64,000 nucleotides of DNA from Pseudisothecium myosuroides (GCA_951799445.1 OX637297.1:14942001-15006000), one strand, 5' to 3'. Positions 46,075-56,955 are shown, counted from the first letter of the stretch. Notes: generated by a model from the sequence alone, not told the origin. Made by a program: numbers and translations.

Positions 46075-46195
46075 TTTTTTTTTTAGGTTACGTGGTAAGT
46101 TTGGGAAAACGTAGCATGGACTTTTTCCGCTCATGACTCTTCACTTCATGAGCGGAGTATTTACAACTTGTACATTTTTTTTCCATACCGACATT
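46075..46195 (-). repeat. Right arm of the inverted repeat in element B
   Basis: aggttacgtggtaagtttgggaaaacgtagcatggac ... CCGCTCATGActcttcactTCATGAGCGGagtatttacaacttgtacatttttttt is the reverse complement of 45003-45135 with modest divergence. The word ttacaacttgtacattttttt is shared with the satellite of element A. Confidence 0.75.
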
Positions 46196-46530
46196 TAAAA
46201 TAGTAAAACTAGCTTGCCTTATTTCATCAAAGTTACTTTACAAGCCATCAAAGTAAATAAACGTTTCTACAATTATTTTTATTTGTAGACATGGAGTTTC
46301 GAGAGTTCCAATAGCAACAATGTGCATAAAACGAATAACAAACAAATAACGAATAGTGCATTCTTATAGAGAAACAAAAAAAATGTTTGTAGTAATTATC
46401 GAATGTCATGAAATTAGTGAGGTGCAAGTGTGCAACCTAATTTCAGCATTTTGTGTAATGAGTGATTATTTAGCTTAAGCCTTCTAGTCAAGCCCTCTTC
46501 ATGATGTCAGTAATCATGAGGAGGGTGGGC
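46196..46530. other. Spacer before the leader region
   Basis: AT-rich, non-coding; catgaaattagtgaggtgc near 46415 recalls satellite words. No gene seen. Confidence 0.4.
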
Positions 46531-47785
46531 AGTCATGACCTGCGCTGTCTTGCACCTGACAGCGCTACGTCAGCAGACTCCCCCGCCGGTTTCCTCTCCT
46601 CTTGGTCTCCTTTCCTCCCCACGACGTCTACTTGCCACCCTTTTTTCCCGACGTCGTGTGCTTCTCCGTCTTCCTGATTTCGTGTGCTTCTCCGCTTTCC
46701 TTCCTCGCGCGTTCATTCTGGTTGTTGCAGTCCGTGAGTTTGGTTGTCTGAAGCTTGGCATTTTGAGTGAGTTTGGTTGTCTGGAGGTTCTCTAGCTGAT
46801 TGGTTCCATTTTTGTTGGCGGAGCGTTGAACTTCTGTGCGCGGAGCTGAGTGCGTAGGGGGACAATCGAGGAGCGTGTTCGAAATTCGCTGGCGGTTTAC
46901 CAGGCGTGTAGGTGCGCGGAGACCAACAACGCTTGCTCGTAGTGGAGTGCGGTAGTGGGCGGAGCGTTCCCTGGCGGAGGCGGTGCACGAGAAGAAGGAC
47001 AAGGTGCTGGACTTCACCCGGCTCATCCAACAGGTTAGTTCGTCGTAGCCAAACCAGCATTTTTATTTTCTTCATGTGACTCCATTACTGCAGTGAGGTT
47101 CATTTTATTAGTTCTTCGTTGTCGAACTTTGATCGCATGGAGCTGCGCGTTTGCTGTGGAGTTCAGCTTCTAGGCTTGGAAAGAATTGATGATCCCATTC
47201 AAGCTTGTAGATTGCATCATTCTAGTACATGGGTACAATGGATGTTTAGCACTCGCCTTCCTCGCAGCTGTAGGCTCTCCTCACGCATCGTAGTTCTCGG
47301 TTCATATGAATTGTAGACCCTAAAATGCTAAGTAACCTTGATGTAGTTCACGAACTAGAATTCAATGTGTATGGATTGCTGTGAGTGTTTGAATTGAAGC
47401 AAAGTGAAGTAAAGAATGGAAATGTTGCTCCCAAAGAGGAATGGAGCGAAGAGTTCATTGTATATTATTTAGTTAGATAGTACTTGTTTGTGAATGATAT
47501 TAGGAACATGGTTTGTGCAGGGATTTTATGACTATGATCAGACACGCTTGTTTTCTGTGCGATAGGCTACTTAGTCTGTCACTTTAGATTTAAGTTTACC
47601 TTCTCTTCAATTAAATTCACTTGGCTAGTCATGAAGAAACAAGTTAGGAGTTTGTGATTCTCAGTGAATGATTGAAGCTACAATTTCTTCTGCATTTGAA
47701 TTTCATGCAACAGTCTTTCGAAGAGCAGAAGGGCATTTTTGTAGTAGCTGAAAACAAGGCCGGACCCGTGCAAGCGGAAGCTACG
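46531..47785 (+). promoter_or_regulatory. GC-richer leader/promoter region of the element B cargo genes
   Basis: Composition shifts to GC-rich at about 46535, with pyrimidine-rich stretches (ttcctctcctcttggtctcctttcctcccc). A candidate leader exon ends at CAACAGGTTAG near 47035 and a further leader exon starts after CAACAG near 47713. The first in-frame ATG of the ParB/methyltransferase-like gene follows at 47786. The leader is the counterpart of 16501-17560 in element A. The frames through it are leader, not proteins. No TATA box could be chosen. Confidence 0.5.
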
Positions 47786-47838
47786 ATGGCAGCAGCTCCA
47801 TCCCAGCGTATAGCAGACCTCCCAGTTTGGAAGGACCC

Positions 47839-48861
47839 GTAAGTTACTTTGAACTATATTCTCATTACTTTCCGTTTCTTGCTTGCAATGTCTAGGTTAT
47901 AAACAATAATTAGGGTATGGCTGTTTGCAATTGCATTGGTACGCACTTTGTTGAAAACGAGGGTAGTAGAGCCTCTGTCATAGTCGCTGTTATAAACATG
48001 GCCGAGAAATATGGTAGTACATATGCCGAGAAGAACACACGATAATGAGTACGTGACTCTGTTATCGCGGATAGTGACCCTAAAACCGTGCATTGTGGGA
48101 TCCCACGACAGGGCAGTCCCTGTGTAGATTCGAGCATCGTAGGATCCCTGACTTGAAACCCTAGCCGCCCACCACTACGCGGCCACACGAGTTTTAGGGT
48201 TTGTGGCCCATCGTGGGATCCCCCGATGATAAGATGTGAAGATGCAATCTAAATCCACACCACATATTAGGCACAGACCAGGCAGCGGATTAGTAACCCA
48301 TCGTGGGATCCCCCGATGGAGGATAGTAAAGACCGCGCCTGACCCAGACTTAACAATTAGAAGGCCACCTACATAGAGCATTCAAGTACTAACCCGTCGT
48401 GGGAAATCACGACGAGAAAGTCTAGTGTGGGTAGAGAAATTGAGATGTAGGCAGGTTAACAAATAGCGCTGATTATGTGAACAATCAATCGTGGAATCCC
48501 ACGACAGACAGTAGTTTCACAGATCATCACCGATCACCTTCTAAGATATTCCAATATCCATTCTATGTTATTTGGTGCCGTCGTCATATTCTGGGACACC
48601 TTCAGTTAGTGAGTTGAGATGCAGTAACCTCCTGCCCACTATTGTCCGTGAATGTAACCGATTGTGATATCCCACGACAACGATAATTTGTGAAACCAGG
48701 TCATCAAAATGATCACAAAACCATTCCTTCTCTTTCATAACATCCGTCGTGGGATCCCACGACTAAGGATAAAAATTAAAGTTAGAACGGGAATAATATC
48801 GCACCACCATCTGCTCTATCGGACAATGTGGAAACTAACATCTCTTTCTACCATGCTGCAG
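47839..48861 (+). other. Intron 1 of the element B ParB/methyltransferase-like gene
   Basis: Donor GTAAGT at 47839, acceptor CATGCTGCAG ending 48861; splicing joins KDP to EMQVVEG in frame. The intron is a carrier of palindromes (48092-48763) and otherwise non-coding. Confidence 0.75.
48092..48763. repeat. Eight palindromes in intron 1 of element B
   Basis: Starts: 48092, 48136, 48210, 48300, 48396, 48488, 48661, 48746. Several have perfect arms (for example 48746, GTCGTGGGATCCCACGAC). Intervals 90, 96, 92, 173 and 85 suggest a spacing near 85-96 bp with one missing site. Spacers are unrelated in sequence. Confidence 0.87.
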
Positions 48862-50250
48862 TGAAATGCAAGTCGTTGAAGGTCCTGAAGAACTGACACC
48901 CAGGAAGCTTGGTACCTTCATTGACTGCTACATTACGTCTTTGGAGTACACAGGTCCACATCCACCACAAGCCTTTTTCCGATGCAACGAGCAGATTATG
49001 CATTGGGGAATCGCCTGGAAAGCAGAGAGTGACGGCTCCGCCACTATTCTTCCCACGCTGGTGAATGGGACAATGGGGCACCCAACTGCCGGACTGAAGG
49101 TACTAGAAATGAAGGGACTTAACGACGACACTGCGCTCCTAGTTGTAGAGGAGAAGGTTCCCCTTTCCGGGGAGATCATAACGTTTGGGCTGATCCTTGA
49201 CTACGCGAAGTTCAGCCTCACTCTTTGCAAGTCTGTGACTGCAAGGTCACATCTGATGTGCAAGGACACGTCTAAGCCTCGGTGGAAGCCTAAGGAGCTG
49301 AAGAACCAGTGGGACATAATCCTGGAAGACTTAAGAGATACAAATGCTCCCCCGCAAGCCGTGACAGCGGTTGCTCCCATGCCGTCCCCAAAAAAGAAGA
49401 CCAGGAAGAGGAAGTCTGCAGTTGGTGCTCCCGGGGACGAAGTTGAAGCCGCAGCTGGGACATCCGGAAAGAAGAAAAAATCGGATACCCCGCTTCCGCT
49501 TCACAGGGCTGTGGCTCTAGGGGAGGCAGACGTGAAGAAGATGACACCGGAAGAGATGAATGCGATGAGGACCCTGTACGAGAACTCTTTCGGTGGCCTA
49601 TACAAATGGGGCAGGAAACCAGTCTGTGACAGCAAAGGAGAGCTCATCCGCGTGCACTATGACTATCTGCACCAGGCACCTGTAGCACTACTTGTGTACA
49701 GGGGAATTCAGGCAGAGCGGCTTGATTCGCTGACGAGGAAGGCACGAATCACACCTGATTATGACTCGGAGAACAGAGTCATAACAGTGCTTCCCCTTAA
49801 AGCGGGACCCTACGGCCCGGCGAAGGTAGTGTCGCACTATGAGAAGCAAGCGCCGAAGAAGGAGATCTTTGAAAACCCCAAGACGCACTACTACATTATA
49901 GGGGGCCAACACACTGTCCAGGCATTCAAGGACCTGATTAGGCTTGGTATGATTCCCGAGAAGGACAAGAAGCTCGCCTCCACCTTCAATATTTTACCAG
50001 TGTGGACGGACAAAGATCACCATGGAGACCTAGTGCACTTCTCGCGGGCGCTGAACCAAGATGTCATTGGCAAATAGAAGGAGCAGAACTTCACGAAGCA
50101 GCTGCTGAACGCAAGAATCAAGTCGCGGAGTATGGGAAGTCCACAGCCAGCAATATTGGGCAGATCACACTCAGTAGAGTACAATGTAAGAATGCTGTTG
50201 GAGTTGACATATTTTTTTTTGGGGGTCATTAGAGTGCGTTCTACCTAACC

Positions 50251-50570
50251 ATCGTGGGATTTCCCGATGGTCCTGCACTACATCTCAGACCTTCATTACG
50301 TTAGAACCTCTTCATCGTGGGATCCCACGACTAAGTCCTAAATTTGCGATATGGGGTAGTTCTACGTTAGAATGCGGCAATCGTGATATCCCACGACTTT
50401 AACATATGAAATACCAGATAGCGCTAGTTTAGTTTTTTGTACTCGCGGTTCAGTGCGTGGTGTTTTCAAATTGTGCATGTAGAAGATAGTGGCTCATCGT
50501 GATATCTCACGACTGCCTATTGCCTAAACGACTTCCTCGTGGTAACTGACTGATCGTGGGATCGCACGAC
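50251..50570. repeat. Five palindromes in intron 2 of element B
   Basis: Starts 50251, 50314, 50380, 50496 and 50553, all within the intron 50179-50644 (donor AGA|GTACAA, acceptor GGGCAG, phase 0). The site at 50314 is ATCGTGGGATCCCACGAC. Intervals are 63, 66, 116 and 57. Confidence 0.85.
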
Positions 50571-52361
50571 TGTTTATTGGACTTCTTGTGTTCACGTGGT
50601 CTGTCTACGGATCGCGTACTGACTGTTACTCCTTTGTTGGGCAGGCGTTTCAGCCGTCGGTGGCATCAATATTTGCGGGAGCAAAGGCGAAAGACATCGC
50701 CGAACTGAGAATCCCTCTACTCTTCCTGGAGAACGACGCTGATGTTCAAAGATGGATCAAGATAGAGGAGAGATTCATGGCAAGTCTCCTTCCCGACGCG
50801 GCGGGGTTGGTCGATGTATCGGGGAGTACGGATCGCAAACCGTTGGCGGCAAACAACTTCAAGCCCCTTTATGGACTTAGACCGGAGGACATCAATTTCC
50901 TTGCAGATCAAGTCGAAGCCCAAGTTATTAGCATGAAGACCTCCGTCGCAAAGTCAAAATCACAGAGAGGTGGAAAACGAATTATCTCTCTTGCAGACGC
51001 CGGCGCCAAAATTCGGTTGGTCAGGGTGATGAAGAACGAACTCTTGTCACACTACAAGGGTCATCTGCTGCCGGCGAGGAGGGTGGAGTACGAGCCTTAC
51101 CCGGACTCTTTGTGGGTCGAGTTTGCGACGGAAAGGAACATTGAGCACGAGGATGTGGAGATGTGGGTGAACAAGGCAATGGAAACCCCTGCTGGAAAGA
51201 AGTGGTTGCAGGATCGGACGAAAAATCTCAATAGGACGTTCGACCCAGCTGACCTTCCGTAGTCGGTGATCCAAATGTGGGAGTCGTATTTCAAGCTGAC
51301 GGCGGAGGAGGAATCGGTGCAGGCAAATGCACGTGGTTTTTCAGAGCACTATCTCTGTAAAACCATGGACGAAAGCAGTTGGGACATCAGCGCCACCTTG
51401 GCGGCAGAGGATGTCATAGCGTGGAGGGGAAAGAAGAAGCAGCACCTGTACATCTGGTTCACGTTCGAGTCAACGTCCTGCGGGTGTCGCGCCAAAATTC
51501 TTGAAGAGTGGAAGTTGAAGAGACTTTTTGACGCTCTGGAGTACTATGATCCGCAGGACCAGACAATCGTAGCCCGCTCTGCCGCCGTTCTCCTCACAGA
51601 TGCCGAAGGGTTCCACATGATTGTGGCTCACATAGAGAAATGAAGGATGGAAGTCAAAGCTAGGTTGTGGGACTGGCACGTTGTGAACTACATGGCAGGG
51701 CCCGAAGACTTCTTCCCTCAAGCTCCGGCCGGAGACGGGTACAATGTCTTTGTTGTCTTCATTTTTGGGCACAGCAAAGAGCACGAGCGGCGGACTTGCT
51801 TCAAAAGCTTCTTCCCGGGATTGGACCGCCTGACTCAGGTGTACAAGGCGGAAGATATGCCGGACGACTACCCTTACTGGCGTCGGCAGCAGATGCCGTA
51901 TCTGAAGATCAGCAATGCGTTGATTCTATTCGAAGGACTAGCTTGCAGCGACAATGTCTTTGTGAATGTCAATGGGGGTCCGGAGTTCACATATCTGGGC
52001 TTGGTATGCACTACAACGATTGTCTTTTCTTTTGTTCTTCTGATAATCTCCTTTCGATTTCGGGGATTTGAATGTCACTAATTTCCGGTTGTTGTATTTT
52101 AGTATTTGGAAGGTGGTAAAGTGCTGGAAGTTGTCGATTCAGCGGAAGCGAAGACGTTAAGTCAGGTCTTTACCAAGCAGATTTGGGACGACAAATATGC
52201 GCGGGCGGCACCCCTTCCTCTTCCGGAGGCCGAACACAAGGACAAGGAAGTTGAGAGTGATGATGAAGATGCTGTACTCGAAGACATCACCCAACACAGA
52301 CCGGGTTTAGGAACAAGGTCGGTTGAGCACCCTAAGGTTAGTGTGCATTATTTGCTGAACC

Positions 52362-52379
52362 ATCGTGATATCTCCGGAC
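52362..52379. repeat. Single palindrome in a 125-bp intron
   Basis: ATCGTGATATCTCCGGAC lies in the intron 52337-52461 (donor AAG|GTTAGT, acceptor CTCGCAG). The neighbouring 99-bp intron 52004-52102 has none. Confidence 0.7.
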
Positions 52380-53066
52380 GTTGGGCAGCGTATATCTCTT
52401 GCATGCTAATCTGGGAGGGCAAACTGAGCTCAATTGTGGTGGGATATTGCCTTTCTCGCAGGCGAAATCTCCGACTCCCTCCCCCCGGCGAGAGCAGCTG
52501 ATTGATCCGCCAAGTGCAGCAGAGGATGCAGACGAAGTTCCCGAAGTTCATTCGGCGCAGGCGAAGCTGGCAGATCTGACAGAGGAGCATGAGAGTAGTC
52601 CAGAGCCGTTACCAGCCGAAGAAATTGTAATTCCAATATCGAGCGGGTCGTCAGGCGAAGTGAATTCAGGGATCCAATTAATGGACCCAAGGATATCCAA
52701 GAGGAAGCCGCTTAAGACGCCGGTCAAGGAACCCGACACCGCAAAGGATACTGGGAGCACAAAGGCGGCCAAGCGAGCGCGGAAGACAGCAGGCGAGAAT
52801 CGGAAGGGGGGGACCTCCAAGTGGACTCCAAGTAAGTCGTTGGTGCAGCGCAAACAGTCGCCAGCGAAGCCGACTGGGAGTCCCAATCCCGAAGCATCAG
52901 TCGCGGCAGAAGCGCTTCTGACTTGTGCCTTGGGACCGTTACCATCTAGGCCTGACAAGTCGACTCAGCCGCAACAGGAGGATGCGTAGGCATCTCGTGC
53001 TTCAGGAGCTGACAGACAGCTTCCGGACCTCGACTTATTAACCCTAGAAGACACTCACCGACCAGC

Positions 53067-53408
53067 ATCGGGGGATTCCACAATGACGAACGAGTCACTG
53101 GTCAAGAGCGGGGAGGATGCTGCCGACCTCAGCGAGGGGAGGAAAGAGTCAAAGGGGGATGATGACCACCTCGGATCGGGGGATCCCACGACGATCCATG
53201 CATTACCTGTCGAGACTGAGTTAGTTGTCTCTCGACGTGGTGCATTAAAGGATGACCAAGGCCGGACACCGGGACCTGAAGGATCGGGGGATCCCACGAT
53301 CGTTGAAGAGTCAGTGGTCTCAATTCATCATGGCGATCCGGCAGAGAGCGAGGGGGGTGAACACCAGGAAGGAGTGGTTGCATTGTCTTCGTCGGGGGAT
53401 CCCACGAC
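53067..53408. repeat. Four palindromes exactly 108 bp apart inside an exon
   Basis: Starts 53067, 53175, 53283 and 53391; each interval is 108 bp (36 codons). In the reading frame each site encodes SGDSTM, SGDPTT, SGDPTI or SGDPTT. The 30-residue spacers between them are unrelated, so this is not a peptide repeat that dragged the DNA word along; the DNA word and its distance are what is conserved. Confidence 0.9.
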
Positions 53409-53830
53409 TGTGCCAGAGCGATTGCTCCCGCCGATGGGCATCACGGTTGCTGTACTGAACGACACCCTTGTTGACTTGGTCCCCCTGAGTTCCAAACCTG
53501 TTCCTGGAAGGAAGTGTAAACCTGTCATAGGGCGGGCGAGGATTGTCGACATTGCTTCACTGGCCTCTAGTATTCCACTGGAGGTTGCAGGAGAGGTGGT
53601 TCCTGATGACGGTGAGTGCAATTCTGACGAAGTGCTAGAGGCCATACCTTACGAGGCCGAAGAAATAATGAAGTTTTGTCTTGTTGATCGTATGAGAGCA
53701 TTTGGTCATTTACCGAGTCTAAACCACTATGGGAAGAAGCGTCTCGATACCAACAAGGAAATTCATTTGGAATCCGTAAGGCGAGCGAACCGTTTCCTTT
53801 ACAAGCCCGTCTTTAAATACTTATTTCAGG

Positions 53831-54840
53831 ATGGTCCGCGTGCAGTGTATGATGGAGGGGATCCACCTGATGCGGAGGGTGGTGCCTTCGAGCGACGACG
53901 AGCTTGAGCCGGGATCTTTGAGTGGTGACCAGCGGGAAAGAGGACCAGTGAGCGCCGACGAGAGAGGAAAGGGGCAAATGCTCGTCGAGAGGAGGGGGGA
54001 AGGATCAGTGAGCGGCGGCGAGAGGGAAAGAGGACGATTGAGCGACAAAAGGAGGGCGGAAGGGTCGCCAGCTTGTAGCGTCCGAGCTCCCGCAGGTAAC
54101 ATGCCTACATTATTGTCAATGTACATACGAGATAACAAATCTTGAATTGGCCGATCACTAACTCTGTGCTTCTCTTGTATTCTGCAGTTTTTCGAGTGCC
54201 TGCTGAACCGGTGGCGAAGTCATCGAATCAGGTAGAAAGGCGGCGGTATTATGTGGTCTTTGACCTTAATGGAGTTCTTGTTCACAGGTCATTCAATGAG
54301 TTGAACAGACGCATCGTAACACTTCGACCGAATGTTCGTCAGTTACTTGACTTTGTGCACAGACATGCAAACATTGCATTCTGGAGCAGTATGACACCGG
54401 CAAATGTGACGAAGGTATTGAATCAAATGCTGCCGGGGACGTCTGTTAAGGCAAAGGACGTGCCTGTTCTCACGCAAAAAGACTGCACAAAGTCGTCCTA
54501 CAGAGACCCCAAACACCCGGACAGGCCCTACTTCCTCAAGGATCTAAATCATTTCGCCACTAAGCTGGGTTTGAGGTCAACCAAGAATGTTCTACTCGTT
54601 GATGACGATCCACTTAAAAACCTCCTGAACGATTGTCATAGCGCCATTTTCCCCCGCAAATTTGAAGGGGACTGGAAGGACCAGTACCTTGTGGGGGTGC
54701 TCAGTCCTTGGCTCGGAGGTCTGTTTAAGTCACAGGAAGTTGTGCCGGCGTATGTCAAGAAGCATCCGCTCCACAATGGTCTGCCACCGGCGGTCCCGTT
54801 GACCAGACCGGGGTCTGACATTTTGAGGGCAGTAGTTTAG
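53831..54840 (+). CDS. Element B HAD/FCP1-like protein, intact, one intron
   Basis: Exons 53831-54095 and 54188-54840 (918 nt, 305 residues; junction phase 1, donor GCAG|GTAACA, acceptor TTCTGCAG). The ATG at 53831 directly follows an acceptor-like TTATTTCAG, so an upstream leader exon is possible. The first ~90 residues are charged and disordered (repeated GERERG-type words). YYVVFDLNGVLVHRS is HAD motif I with DxN in place of DxD. NIAFWSSMT (motif II-like), a Lys in the LTQKDC segment and NVLLVDDDPLKN (motif III) follow, then LSPWLGGLF. The fold is FCP1/SCP-like. Loss of the second motif I Asp predicts weak or no phosphatase activity; phosphopeptide binding is possible. The intact frame contrasts with its damaged neighbours. 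An alternative is fusion to the preceding disordered exon. Confidence 0.7.
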
Positions 54841-56011
54841 TTTTGGTTTCTCTTCCTCGACGGACTTCATCATGATATCTCACGATCTCCTTTTGGCGTG
54901 CATATTATTGCTTGTAGCTTAAAACTCTTGAACATACTGTAAATATTGTAAATGCATTTTCGAAATACTGGACATTCTTTGTTTGTAGGAGGCATTGATT
55001 CTGCCTCGTAGTAAATGTGAAAATAAATTTTTTTCCTAAATGCCTTTGATTAAGATAATTATGAGTTCGAAGGGATCACCTCGACCTTGACTATTAATCC
55101 GCGTGCATGCACATCTAGAGATCTAATGGTATACCGTGGAAGTGGATTCTATTGGTAGATCGGACTGTTCTGGGCATTTATCCTTGTCTTTTAAATTTAA
55201 TGTGAATGCATTTCCGGTGCATGACCCTCACTTAGAATTGTTTTCTTATTCTTTGTTTGCAGCTTTAATCTAAATTTGGTTCTGAAATTGTTTATCATAT
55301 TACTCGGAAGAGTGGAATTTTTTGAACACCTCAATAGATTTTAACACTGGGCGTCATCATCTTGCGCGGCAAGCTTCATCAGGAGATCGCACGATACGAC
55401 GTGACGTGTGAACATTGGAATGTAGTTTCCATCCTTGTATTGTCTCGTGATATTGTTTTTGTACTTGTGGATGACAGTGAAGTTGTAGTTGTGCTTCTAC
55501 TGTTTGTTTGGGAGTTCTCCTGCAGTTTCGATTTGCTGAAGTACGGATTTGAAATTGATAATTTTGTCCTATGTCTTCGGCTTGATCGGAAGATCTCATG
55601 ATCATTTTCCCTTGCATTGAATTATTAGTCTTAGGCGGATTATGTAATGTCCATTTTTGTTGCTTCAATCAAATGCAATTAAATTTCTGCTGCGTAACTT
55701 CCTTTGCTCGAGTATTTTCGGTCTTCTAGTATGTCACCCTAAACCTTTTTTTTGTATTTGACGCAAATTCTAAATCTGCATCCCTTGTTAGTGCTGTATT
55801 CTGGGCTGCAGTGACACCGTAGAAGTATTGCTAATTTCCTTGCACTATGCAGCAAATAAGACATTCAGTCGCTGTTCTTCAAATAACTACCCATGCGTAT
55901 TTTCAATTAGCGGTTCTGTTGTATTGCATATTGGTCGGGGGATCTCACGATCAATTGACGTCGTTTTTGTATGTACATATCTGCGTACTGAGGCTTACTT
56001 GGTCTTTGCAG
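54841..56011 (+). other. Non-coding region between the two HAD-like genes of element B
   Basis: Contains palindromes at 54869, 55378, 55585 and 55934 and AT-rich stretches that may include the poly(A) region of the first gene and a leader intron of the second, which ends at acceptor GTCTTTGCAG (56011). The frame at 55362-55601 is not credible. Confidence 0.55.
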
Positions 56012-56494
56012 AAGGCGATGCTCTTAGTACTAACAGGGGATCTCTGCGTGAAGGGCGGTGTGGCGGATCTCCCACAGAATATCGAAATTCGGCCCGGCTT
56101 CCGTGGTCTTCTCCTACATTTCGTTCAAGAAACTCACTGTGGTTTGTGGTCCGCAATGCAACCTTCAACACTAGCCGCTCTTCTTCGACGTATTCTACCG
56201 CCGGAAATTCTGTCAAGGTTTCTATTTTTTGCCGGGTCTGACAATCCACAGAAGAACCAGGTGTATCCCCATCGTCGTGCAATACTGAAGACTGTCTTGA
56301 ACATTCCTCGGACGCGCAGGGTACTCTTGAATAACAGTGTTGTAATGCTTGTCCTAGATCCTCTTGATTGGGAACGTCCGCACTTGCTTCGACCGGCGTT
56401 GCATGTGAGGGATGATGTAGATCCTGTAGAGTTAGATCGTTCGCACATTATAGCACCGCCTTTTGATTGGTCTTGGGCCCCAAAAAACATGTAG
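56012..56494 (+). pseudogene. Second HAD-like protein of element B, active site lost
   Basis: After the acceptor at 56011 the frame reads KAMLLVLTGDLCVKGG, then IRPGFRGLLLHFVQET, CGLWSAMQPSTLAALLRRILP, KTVLNIPRTRRVLLNNSVVMLVL and ends AAPPF-like at a TAG after 56491. This follows the intact HAD protein step by step (VVFDLNGVL, LRPNVRQLLDFVH, IAFWSSMTPANVTKVLNQMLP, LGLRSTKNVLLVDDDP). All acidic catalytic positions are replaced (DLNG by LTGD, DDDP by LNNS). The frame is open for 160 codons, so it may still make a pseudo-enzyme; the first exon is not identified. It lies as last gene before the right TIR. Confidence 0.6.
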
Positions 56495-56955
56495 TTGGAA
56501 GTGGACTAGCTGGGTTATATATCACCTGTTTGTTGCATCCAAATGATTATATAAGTGGCGAATCCACCTTTTCTATTTGACTGTAATTACACTTTACCAA
56601 ATGTCTGTAATTGCATTTTGTTGCTTCATCCATTCTTTTGTGTTATGTGATACTTTGGGAAGTATCTTCTGAGCTCTCCCGATTTGTGATGTCGCATATT
56701 AATGCAACCCCGGATACAAATGTACCGCTTACAGCAAATGTCGGAGTTGACATCATCTCAAATTCATTGATTTGTTCGAACACTCTATCCCGAAGGAGTA
56801 TATTTCCTTGCATCGGGAAATCTCCAGACCACTTAGCATCCCAAAGCGATTTAAATGTCCTTTGAACGGCATTACGGACTCATTGTACATACCATCGGGA
56901 AGATCTCCCGATGGACAGGACCTTCACAAAGTCCAGAATTCCCCGTAAATTCCAG
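56495..56955. other. Element B right subterminal region
   Basis: Non-coding. Palindromes at 56812 (degenerate) and 56894 (ATCGGGAAGATCTCCCGAT, near-perfect, 19 bp) lie close to the right end. The last site is 62 bp from the TIR. An 84-codon frame at 56611-56865 is not credible. Confidence 0.6.

Larger units (their letters stand above)
47786..53907 (+). pseudogene. Element B ParB-domain plus DNA-methyltransferase-like protein (few lesions)
   Basis: ATG 47786 gives MAAAPSQRIADLPVWKDP; the exon ends at 47838 and joins 48862 to read PEMQVVEGPEE. Around 49895-50060 is a ParB-like core, YYIIGGQHTVQAFKDL then LPVWTDKD and SRALNQD (ParB has G-E-R-R-x-x-A then PVxV and EN). A Lys-rich linker precedes it (KKKTRKRKS). 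51550-52150 follows the beta-class methyltransferase order, ending in VNVNGGPEFTYLGL joined across an intron to VYLEGGKVLEVVDSAEA at the motif I position; catalytic residues are lost. The C-terminus is disordered with four SGDPTT-type words. Introns: 47839-48861, about 50179-50644, 52004-52102, 52337-52461. Lesions: a frameshift near 50070, TAG 51260, TGA 51641, TAG 52987. The likely role is sequence-specific DNA binding. Confidence 0.7.

Noticed and set aside
19070..52989. In-frame UAG codons as programmed readthrough or recoding in element genes
   Set aside because: Frameshifts accompany them, other stops (TAA, TGA) occur too, related copies show Trp or Gln codons at comparable stops, and intact genes end at TAG; decay by transitions is simpler.
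41062..53408. Active restriction-modification or Dam-like system because of GATC centres
   Set aside because: Centres also include GATATC and AATT-like forms, and methyltransferase catalytic motifs are lost; binding is more likely than methylation.
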